Assembly (NCBI GenBank): GCA_023426865.1
Contig: JAEZBT010000426.1
Coordinates: 1-5,115, forward strand
DNA: 5,115 nt
From: Actinomycetes bacterium
GTDB lineage: Bacteria > Actinomycetota > Actinomycetes > Actinomycetales > Cellulomonadaceae
Reading direction: 5' to 3'
Shown: positions 1 to 4,705 of the stretch, piece by piece
How the letters are laid out: each line of letters starts with the position of its first letter
How positions within the stretch are numbered: the stretch's first letter is position 1
The notes under the pieces: generated by a model
The model's database searches: none
What the model was told of the DNA's origin: nothing
What the model saw: only the letters and a program-made list of their open reading frames with translations
Made by a program: the position numbers and the translations under genes

Positions 1-1
1 C

Positions 2-22
2 CCCCGGACGATGCGTCCGGGG
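2..22 (-). terminator. Terminator-like hairpin downstream of aceE
   Basis: Positions 2-9 and 15-22 are perfect inverted repeats of 8 bp (CCCCGGAC / GTCCGGGG). G10 can also pair with C14, giving a 9-bp GC-rich stem with a 3-nt loop. It starts 24 bp past the aceE stop codon, where an intrinsic terminator is expected. The U-tract that would confirm it would lie to the left of position 1 for minus-strand transcription, so it cannot be seen. On the plus strand the hairpin is followed by C-rich DNA with no T-run. It may also serve a convergent neighbour outside the window. Confidence 0.55.
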
Positions 23-46
23 CCCCCGCCGTCCGTGCCGGGTACG

Positions 47-2788
47 TCAGGAGTCGCCGCCCGCGACGCCGGAGCGCCCCGCCCGCGCGTCGTGCAGCTG
101 GTAGCGCTCGATCGCCTGGGCGACCGACTCCGCGGGGACCTCGCCGCGGCGGGCGAGGAGCTGGAGCACCTTGGCCGCCGTCGTCGGGCCGTCGATGTGG
201 AAGTGCCGGCGCGCGGCCGCTCGGGTGTCGGAGAAGCCGAAGCCGTCAGCCCCGAGCGTCGCGTACTCGCCGGGGATCCACGCGCGGACCTGGTCTGCCA
301 GCAGGTGGTTGTAGTCGCTCGTGGCCACGAACGGGCCCGGTGCACCCTCGAGCTTGGCCGTGAGGTACGGCACGCGCGGCTCGGCCTCCGGGTTCAGGAA
401 GTTGTGCTCGTCGGCCGCCAGGCCGTCGCGACGCAGCTCGTTCCACGACGTGACCGACCAGACGTCGGCCGCCACGCCCCAGTCCTGCGCGAGGAGCTCG
501 GAGGCCTCGAGCGCCCACGGGACGCCGACGCCCGACGCGAGGATCTGGGCCCGCGGGCCCTCGCCGTCGGCCCGGTGCACGCGGTGGATGCCCCGCAGGA
601 TCCCCTCGACGTCCACGTCGTCCGGCTCGGCCGGCTGCGGCATCGGCTCGTTGTAGACCGTCAGGTAGTACATGACGTCCGGGTCGCGCGGGTCGTCGGT
701 GCCGTACATCCGCTGGATGCCGTCGCGGACGATGTGGCGGATCTCGTACGCCCAGGCCGGGTCGTAGTGCACGACGGCGGGGTTCGTCTGGGCGAGGATC
801 GGCGAGTGGCCGTCCGCGTGCTGGAGGCCCTCGCCGGCGAGCGTCGTCCGGCCGGCCGTGGCGCCGATGATGAAGCCGCGCGTCATCTGGTCCCCGGCCG
901 CCCAGAACTGGTCGCCGGTCCGCTGGAAGCCGAACATCGAGTAGAAGATGTAGAACGGCACCAGCGCCTGGCCCTGCGTGGCGTAGGAGGTGCCGACAGC
1001 CTGGAACGCCGAGGCCGACCCGGCCTCGTTGATCCCCGTGTGCAGCACCTGGCCCGACTCGGATTCCTTGTACGAGAGCATCAGCTCGCGGTCGACCGCG
1101 AGGTAGTTCTGACCCTGCGTGTTGAAGATCTTCGCCGTCGGGAACACCGCGTCGAGGCCGAAGGTGCGGGCCTCGTCCGGGATGATCGGCACGATCCGCC
1201 GGCCGAACTCCTTGTCCTTCATGAGCTCCTTGAGGAGCCGGACGAAGGCCATGGTCGTTGCGACGTTCTGCGTGCCCGACCCCTTCTTGATGACCTCGTA
1301 CGGCTTCTCGTCGGGCAGCGGGACGGCCTCGAACGCCGACCGGCGCTCGGGCAGGAAGCCGCCGAGCGCCCGGCGCCGCTCCACCATGTACCGGATCTCC
1401 GGGGCGTCCGGGCCGGGGTGGTAGTACGGGGCGTTGAACGGGTCCTCGAGCTGCGCGTCGTCGAGCGGGATGTGCAGGAAGTCGCGCAGGGCCTTGAGGT
1501 CGTCGGTCTTGAGCTTCTTCATCTGGTGGGTCGCGTTGCGCCCGGCGAAGTGGCTGCCCAGGCCGTAGCCCTTGATGGTCTTCGCGAGGATGACGGTCGG
1601 CTGCCCGGTCGCCTGCGTCGCCGCGGCGTAGGCCGCGTACACCTTGCGGTAGTCGTGGCCGCCGCGCTTGAGCGCCCAGATCTCGTCGTCGGTCATCCGC
1701 TCGACGAGCGCCTTGGTGCGCGGGTCGCGGCCGAAGAAGTGCTCACGCACGAACGCGCCGTTCTCGGCCTTGTACGTCTGGTAGTCGCCGTCGGGCGTGA
1801 CGTTCATGAGGTTGACCAGGGCGCGGTCCTTGTCCGCGTTGAGCAGGGCGTCCCACTCGCGACCCCAGACGACCTTGATGACGTTCCAGCCGGCGCCGCG
1901 GAAGAACGCCTCGAGCTCCTGGATGATCTTGCCGTTGCCGCGGACCGGCCCGTCGAGGCGCTGCAGGTTGCAGTTCACGACGAAGGTCAGGTTGTCGAGC
2001 TGCTGCTGGGCGGCCAGCTGCAGCATGCCCCGGCTCTCCGGCTCGTCCATCTCGCCGTCGCCCAGGAAGGCCCACACCCGCTGCTGCGAGGTGTCCTTGA
2101 TCTCGCGGTTGTGCAGGTACTTGTTGACCCAGGCCTGGTAGATCGCCGACGACGGCCCGAGGCCCATCGACACGGTGGGGAACTCCCAGAACTCGGGCAT
2201 GAGCCGCGGGTGCGGGTACGAGGAGAGGCCGCCGCCCGGCTTGGAGACCTCCTGACGGAACGCGTCCAGCTGCTCCGTGGAGAGGCGTCCCTCGAGGAAG
2301 GCGCGGGCGTAGATGCCGGGGGAGGCGTGACCCTGGAAGTACACCTGGTCGCCGCCGCCGGGGTGGTCCTTGCCGCGGAAGAAGTGGTTGAAGCCCACCT
2401 CGTACAGGGTGGCGACCGACGCGTAGGACGAGATGTGGCCGCCCACGCTGATCTCCGGCCGCTGGGCACGCGTGACCATGACCGCCGCGTTCCACCTGAT
2501 CAGGCGCCGGTAGGCCCGCTCGAGGGTCTCGTCACCCGGGAAGTACGGCTCCTCGTGCACGCCGATCGTGTTGACGTACGGCGTCGTGAGGTAGCTGGGC
2601 ACCGACACGTTCCGCTCGCGCGCGCGCTTGAGGAGACTCAGGAGCACGTACCGGGCCCTCGGGCCGCCGCGCTCGTCGAGCAGGCCGTCGAAGGACTCCA
2701 CCCACTCGTCCGTCTCACCGGGATCGATGTCCGGCACCTGGCTCAGGAGGCCGTTGATGAGCGGGCCGGTCGTGTCGCGTGCTGCCAC
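47..2788 (-). CDS. aceE: Pyruvate dehydrogenase E1 component (homodimeric type)
   Basis: This is the thiamine-diphosphate-dependent E1 subunit, which decarboxylates pyruvate and reductively acetylates the lipoyl group of E2 in the cytoplasmic pyruvate dehydrogenase complex. The predicted protein has 913 residues, normal for the single-chain AceE family. The ThDP motif starts at GDGEMDEPES (243-252) and reaches the metal-ligand Asn region NCNLQRLDGP (272-281). Other family landmarks are GGHISS (116-121), YFQGHASPGIYARAFLEGRL (150-169), the catalytic-loop His in THQMKK (His421), the ThDP-activating Glu in NEAGS (Glu588) and GLQHADGHS (654-662, His657). They match E. coli AceE as I remember it, and none is missing. 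The GTG at 2788 is chosen because AGAGGTGAGG lies 6 nt upstream and the protein then begins VAARDTTGPLINGL, as in actinobacterial AceE. The open frame continues 45 codons further to a GTG at 2923, but that part has no AceE similarity and overlaps the likely promoter. The gene is divergent from the DUF3052-ahpE pair. No E2 or E3 gene is in view. Confidence 0.97.
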   Translation of the reverse strand: MAARDTTGPLINGLLSQVPDIDPGETDEWVESFDGLLDERGGPRARYVLLSLLKRARERNVSVPSYLTTPYVNTIGVHEEPYFPGDETLERAYRRLIRWNAAVMVTRAQRPEISVGGHISSYASVATLYEVGFNHFFRGKDHPGGGDQVYFQGHASPGIYARAFLEGRLSTEQLDAFRQEVSKPGGGLSSYPHPRLMPEFWEFPTVSMGLGPSSAIYQAWVNKYLHNREIKDTSQQRVWAFLGDGEMDEPESRGMLQLAAQQQLDNLTFVVNCNLQRLDGPVRGNGKIIQELEAFFRGAGWNVIKVVWGREWDALLNADKDRALVNLMNVTPDGDYQTYKAENGAFVREHFFGRDPRTKALVERMTDDEIWALKRGGHDYRKVYAAYAAATQATGQPTVILAKTIKGYGLGSHFAGRNATHQMKKLKTDDLKALRDFLHIPLDDAQLEDPFNAPYYHPGPDAPEIRYMVERRRALGGFLPERRSAFEAVPLPDEKPYEVIKKGSGTQNVATTMAFVRLLKELMKDKEFGRRIVPIIPDEARTFGLDAVFPTAKIFNTQGQNYLAVDRELMLSYKESESGQVLHTGINEAGSASAFQAVGTSYATQGQALVPFYIFYSMFGFQRTGDQFWAAGDQMTRGFIIGATAGRTTLAGEGLQHADGHSPILAQTNPAVVHYDPAWAYEIRHIVRDGIQRMYGTDDPRDPDVMYYLTVYNEPMPQPAEPDDVDVEGILRGIHRVHRADGEGPRAQILASGVGVPWALEASELLAQDWGVAADVWSVTSWNELRRDGLAADEHNFLNPEAEPRVPYLTAKLEGAPGPFVATSDYNHLLADQVRAWIPGEYATLGADGFGFSDTRAAARRHFHIDGPTTAAKVLQLLARRGEVPAESVAQAIERYQLHDARAGRSGVAGGDS

Positions 2789-2794
2789 CGAGAT

Positions 2795-2804
2795 CCTCAC
2801 CTCT
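2795..2804 (-). promoter_or_regulatory. aceE ribosome binding site
   Basis: On the minus strand AGAGGTGAGG occupies 2804-2795, leaving 6 nt (ATCTCG) before the GTG at 2788. This strong Shine-Dalgarno match fixes the start of aceE and argues against the longer in-frame start at 2923, which has no comparable motif. Confidence 0.8.
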
Positions 2805-2880
2805 GTCGTCGCACGGGCGGGTTGCCGCCGCGCGTCGTCCCGGGCCGCCCTGGACGATGTGAGCGGCCGACCCGGGACCT

Positions 2881-2894
2881 TGGTCGTAGGACCA
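2881..2894. promoter_or_regulatory. Inverted repeat, candidate operator at the aceE start site
   Basis: TGGTC (2881-2885) and GACCA (2890-2894) form a perfect 5-bp inverted repeat around GTAG. It begins at the last base of the candidate aceE -10 box and would cover the transcription start, where a repressor could block initiation. The half-site resembles the TGGT/ACCA half-sites of GntR-family regulators such as FadR and PdhR. However, the TGGT and ACCA blocks are 6 nt apart, whereas the classic sites have 3, so no regulator can be assigned. Confidence 0.35.
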
Positions 2895-2923
2895 TTGTCG
2901 CCCTCATTGCCCGGTGAAGTCAC
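2894..2923 (-). promoter_or_regulatory. Candidate aceE promoter
   Basis: On the minus strand GTGACT (2923-2918, 4 of 6 matches to TTGACA) is followed after 18 nt by GACAAT (2899-2894, 4 of 6 matches to TATAAT). Transcription would start near 2887, giving a leader of about 100 nt before the aceE GTG. The boxes are only moderate matches, but this is the best spaced pair I found in the gap, and it coincides with the inverted repeat at 2881-2894. Confidence 0.35.
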
Positions 2924-2932
2924 ACCGCCGCC

Positions 2933-3078
2933 CCGGGGTTCGCCCCCGGCGTAGCCACGGCGGCTCGCCGCCTGTCGTGGTCATGGAGACGGGTACGGCT
3001 TGCCAGGGACCGTCCCCATGCGGTGGGCTTACGGCCAGGGACGCAGGTGAGGGCCTGCGACCGTGACGAAGGGGACGG
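2933..3078 (+). promoter_or_regulatory. Inverted-repeat-rich leader of the DUF3052-ahpE pair
   Basis: The segment before the DUF3052 gene contains consecutive foldable elements. (1) 2933-2949 is GGGG-TTCG-CCCC with an outer CC/GG closing across a bulged C. (2) 2955-2980 has outer arms CCACG/CGTGG and inner arms 2960-2963/2968-2971. (3) 2982-2992 pairs with 3010-3020 at 10 of 11 positions, with one A-C mismatch. (4) 3042-3047 pairs perfectly with 3054-3059 (CGCAGG/CCTGCG). GCCAGGGAC occurs twice, at 3002-3010 and 3034-3042, each preceded by GGCTT (directly in the first copy, with ACG between in the second). CCGTCCCC (3010-3017) is also fully complementary to GGGGACGG (3071-3078) just before the start codon. 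I did not recognise a known riboswitch class and found no convincing promoter. GC-rich DNA folds easily, so function is unproven. Confidence 0.3.
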
Positions 3079-3087
3079 GCAGACACA

Positions 3088-3513
3088 GTGGGCGGGACCG
3101 AGGAGCTCGGTGGCGGGGCGGGAGCTGCGCGGCTGGGCTTCGCCGCGGGACAGGTGGTCCAGGAGTTCGGCTACGGCGACGACGTGGACGGCGACCTGCG
3201 GGACGCGATCGAGGACGTGATCGGCGGGGAGCTGGTCGACGAGGACTACGACGACATCGCCGACGGCGTCATCCTGTGGTGGCGCGACGGCGACGGCGAC
3301 CTCACGGACGCGCTGGTCGACGTGCACGCGAGCCTCGACGACGGAAAGGGCCTGATCTGGCTGCTGACCCGCAAGGCGGGCCGGAGCGGCCACGTGGACC
3401 ACATGGACATCGAGGAGGCGGCGAACACCGCCGGCCTGCACGCCACGAGCACCCTGTCGATCGCGCCGGACTGGTCCGCCACCCGGCTGGGCACCCGCAG
3501 CCGGGGCAAGTGA
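3088..3513 (+). CDS. DUF3052 family protein of unknown function
   Basis: This 141-residue acidic, soluble protein has no signal peptide or membrane segment. I recognise it as the actinobacterial DUF3052 family (M. tuberculosis Rv2239c type) from the order of its motifs: GQVVQEFG (21-28), LRDAIED (37-43), ILWWRDGDGDLTDALVD (62-78), LIWLLTRKAGRSGHV (89-103) and a C-terminal AGLHATST...DWSATRL stretch (115-134). Residues 31-85 are very rich in Asp, and a DGDGD run follows a Trp pair; whether this binds metal is unknown. The function of the family is not established. GTG 3088 is the only in-frame start between the upstream stop at 3064 and the conserved core; the nearest purine-rich stretch (GGGGAC, 3071-3076) is 11 nt away, rather far for a ribosome binding site. 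The stop overlaps the ahpE start by 4 bp, so the two genes are almost certainly cotranscribed and translationally coupled. Confidence 0.85.
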   Translation: MGGTEELGGGAGAARLGFAAGQVVQEFGYGDDVDGDLRDAIEDVIGGELVDEDYDDIADGVILWWRDGDGDLTDALVDVHASLDDGKGLIWLLTRKAGRSGHVDHMDIEEAANTAGLHATSTLSIAPDWSATRLGTRSRGK

Positions 3514-3980
3514 GCGCGCCGACGCCGGTCCCGCGCCCGGGCGACCCCGCGCCCGAGTTCGTGCTGCCCGATGCGCACGGCACCCCCGTGTCGCTGGTCG
3601 GCCTGCGGGGGACGCCCGTCGTGCTCGTCTTCTTCCCGTTCGCGTTCTCGGGTATCTGCACGTCCGAGCTCGCCGAGCTACGCGACAACATCGAGGACTT
3701 CGAGGCGGTCGGCGTGCGCCTGCTGGGCATCTCCTGCGACCCTCGCCACAGCCTGCGCGCGTGGAGCGAGGAGGAGGGGTTCGGCTTCGACCTACTGTCG
3801 GACTTCTGGCCGCACGGCGCGGCGGCGCGGTCGTACGGCGTCTTCGACGACGCCGCGGGCATGGCGGTGCGGGGCAGCTTCCTCGTGGACGCCGACGGCA
3901 TCGTGCGCTGGTGCCTCGTGAACGGCCCGGGAGAGGCGCGTGAGCTGGGTGCCTACCGGGCGGCGCTCGCGGCCCTGTAG
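3510..3980 (+). CDS. ahpE: AhpE-type peroxiredoxin
   Basis: This cytoplasmic thiol peroxidase of 156 residues reduces hydrogen peroxide, organic peroxides and probably peroxynitrite through a peroxidatic cysteine. The active site is PFAFSGIC (43-50), which fits the Prx pattern P-x3-T/S-x2-C with Cys50 as the peroxidatic residue. Arg121, in VRGSFLVD, matches the conserved active-site arginine. The block LLSDFWPHGAAARSYGVFD (95-113) is characteristic of the AhpE branch and close to M. tuberculosis AhpE (Rv2238c) as I recall it. No Cys lies five residues after Cys50, so this is not the usual BCP/PrxQ CxxxxC arrangement. Two other cysteines occur: Cys76 in GISCDP and Cys135. The GTG at 3510 overlaps the DUF3052 stop as GTGA, and the protein then starts close to the thioredoxin-like fold, as expected; an earlier in-frame start would read through the DUF3052 gene. 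Reducing partner genes are not in view. Confidence 0.93.
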   Translation: MSAPTPVPRPGDPAPEFVLPDAHGTPVSLVGLRGTPVVLVFFPFAFSGICTSELAELRDNIEDFEAVGVRLLGISCDPRHSLRAWSEEEGFGFDLLSDFWPHGAAARSYGVFDDAAGMAVRGSFLVDADGIVRWCLVNGPGEARELGAYRAALAAL

Positions 3981-4001
3981 CCAGGTCCTGCCGCGGTCTG
4001 G

Positions 4002-4019
4002 GGTGCGGCCGTCCGCACC
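4002..4019 (+). terminator. Hairpin after ahpE, possible weak terminator
   Basis: GGTGCGG (4002-4008) and CCGCACC (4013-4019) form a perfect 7-bp stem with a CCGT loop, 21 bp after the ahpE stop codon. There is no T-run after it, so a classical intrinsic terminator is not supported, although U-poor hairpins are common downstream of actinobacterial genes. The hairpin lies inside the space expected for the tRNA promoter -35/-10 spacer. Confidence 0.4.
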
Positions 4020-4021
4020 GG

Positions 4022-4027
4022 TAGGCT
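4022..4027 (+). promoter_or_regulatory. Candidate -10 box of the tRNA-Val gene
   Basis: TAGGCT fits the actinobacterial TAnnnT -10 pattern and ends 8 bp before the first tRNA base, so transcription would start within a few bases of the mature 5' end. It is flanked by a CCGGT (4018-4022) / ACCGG (4029-4033) inverted repeat. No good -35 match is seen around 3998-4004. Confidence 0.5.
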
Positions 4028-4035
4028 GACCGGCC

Positions 4036-4112
4036 GGGCCTGTAGCTCAGGTGGTCAGAGCGCCGCGCTTACACCGCGGAGGTCGTCGGTTCGAGGCCGG
4101 CCGGGCCCACCA
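4036..4112 (+). tRNA. tRNA-Val (anticodon UAC) with encoded CCA
   Basis: The cloverleaf is complete. The 7-bp acceptor stem pairs 4036-4042 with 4102-4108 (one G-U type pair). The D stem GCTC/GAGC is at 4045-4048 and 4058-4061. The anticodon stem CCGCG/CGCGG is at 4063-4067 and 4075-4079 with loop CTTACAC. A 5-nt variable loop follows, then the T stem GTCGG/CCGGC at 4085-4089 and 4097-4101 with loop TTCGAGG. The anticodon TAC (4070-4072) reads GUA and, by wobble, other Val codons. The discriminator is A4109, as usual for tRNA-Val, and CCA (4110-4112) is encoded. GG at the end of the T loop is slightly unusual, since a pyrimidine is common at position 60. GUA should be rare in a genome this GC-rich. 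The 40 bp after it, before the GAF gene, show nothing clear. Confidence 0.95.
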
Positions 4113-4152
4113 CCCACCCGGGGCTCCCGCGCGCCGTGGCGGTCGGGCGGCC

Positions 4153-4590
4153 TCAGCCGTACCCGACCGTGTGCTCGCGCAGGACGCGCGCCACCTCCTG
4201 GGCGTAGCCGTCGGCCCGCACGAGCGCCTCGGCGTCCCACGGGTCGAGGCGCTCGGAGTAGAGGTTGAGAGCGAGGACCGCGCCCTCCCGGACGTAGGCC
4301 GGCAGGGCCGCCCCGGAGCGGAAGCCACCGACCTCGGCGGCGGCGACCCAGCCCGGCCACCGGGTCTCGAGGGACACGTCGGGGACGATGACGCCGGACA
4401 GCTGGTCCATCGCCAGGACGCACGGGCCGCCCCGCTCGGCGACCTCCGCGTCGTCGCAGGCGGCGGCGCGGTCGTCGGAGCTCGCCACCCGGCGCAGGCC
4501 CTGCTCCAGGCGGAGGATGACGCTGCACGAGGTCGCGCCACCGATCTCGTCGGCGGCCGCGGCGAGGATCTGCTGCACGTCAGCGGTCAT
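4153..4590 (-). CDS. Small GAF-domain protein
   Basis: This soluble 145-residue protein is essentially one GAF domain. The blocks CSVILRLEQGLRRVASSDDRA (22-42), GGPCVLAMDQLSGVIVPDVS (54-73), ETRWPGWVAAAEVGGFRSGAALP (75-97) and GAVLALNLYSERLDPWD (103-119) match the GAF part of actinobacterial GAF-ANTAR regulators. In those proteins an RNA-binding ANTAR domain follows; here the chain ends at EHTVGYG about 25 residues after the GAF core, so there is no effector domain. It probably senses a small molecule or acts through a partner, but the ligand is unknown. Cys22, Cys45 and Cys57 are present. The start is ATG 4590, with GGGGGTGG (4596-4603) 5 nt upstream. An in-frame ATG at 4632 and several GTGs would add up to 14 residues (MPHVHDTVRAGVDD), and I cannot exclude them. 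The frame stays open much further upstream, but only as a shadow of the divergent Nif3 gene. Confidence 0.8.
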   Translation of the reverse strand: MTADVQQILAAAADEIGGATSCSVILRLEQGLRRVASSDDRAAACDDAEVAERGGPCVLAMDQLSGVIVPDVSLETRWPGWVAAAEVGGFRSGAALPAYVREGAVLALNLYSERLDPWDAEALVRADGYAQEVARVLREHTVGYG

Positions 4591-4693
4591 GTCGTCCACC
4601 CCCGCGCGCACGGTGTCATGCACGTGCGGCATCGGGCAAACCGCGTGGGCGATCGGGGACCGCCGCGGACGGCGCCCCGGCGTGCCCGGCGGG

Positions 4694-4699
4694 TACCGT
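4694..4699 (+). promoter_or_regulatory. Candidate -10 box for a leaderless Nif3-family transcript
   Basis: TACCGT fits the TAnnnT pattern and is followed by 6 nt and then the GTG at 4706, exactly the distance from a -10 box to a transcription start. Transcription would then begin at the start codon itself, a common actinobacterial arrangement. No Shine-Dalgarno sequence and no clear -35 box is seen. The rest of the 115-bp divergent gap (4591-4705) shows a palindrome GCACGTGC at 4620-4627, but no convincing promoter for the GAF gene. Confidence 0.45.
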
Positions 4700-4705
4700 G
4701 ACGGC

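Noticed and set aside
11..2917. Open frame of 968 codons on the plus strand, covering all of aceE in antisense
   Set aside because: The product is a low-complexity mix rich in Arg, Val, Leu, Asp and Glu with no recognisable domain. It is the expected mirror of a highly GC-biased gene, and the minus strand encodes an unmistakable AceE.
2789..2923. In-frame extension of aceE by 45 codons to a GTG at 2923
   Set aside because: The extra residues do not resemble AceE, no ribosome binding site precedes them, and the stretch overlaps the candidate promoter and inverted repeat. The GTG at 2788 has an excellent ribosome binding site.
2933..2949. GGGG-TTCG-CCCC hairpin as an intrinsic terminator
   Set aside because: There is no T-run on either side and no gene ends there; both flanking genes start away from it.
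2980..3067. Possible known riboswitch (SAM-IV, M-box, glycine, fluoride, cobalamin, guanidine) in the leader
   Set aside because: I compared the segment with the conserved cores I remember and none fits. Only generic hairpins and repeats are present, so it is reported as an unclassified structured region.
3063..3509. Upstream extension of the ahpE frame back to a GTG at 3063
   Set aside because: It overlaps the whole DUF3052 gene in another frame and translates to Arg/Gly-rich sequence. The peroxiredoxin domain starts right after the GTG at 3510.
4047..4541. Alternative minus-strand frame running through the tRNA and the GAF gene
   Set aside because: It crosses a well-formed tRNA gene, has biased low-complexity composition, and conflicts with the recognisable GAF domain in another frame.
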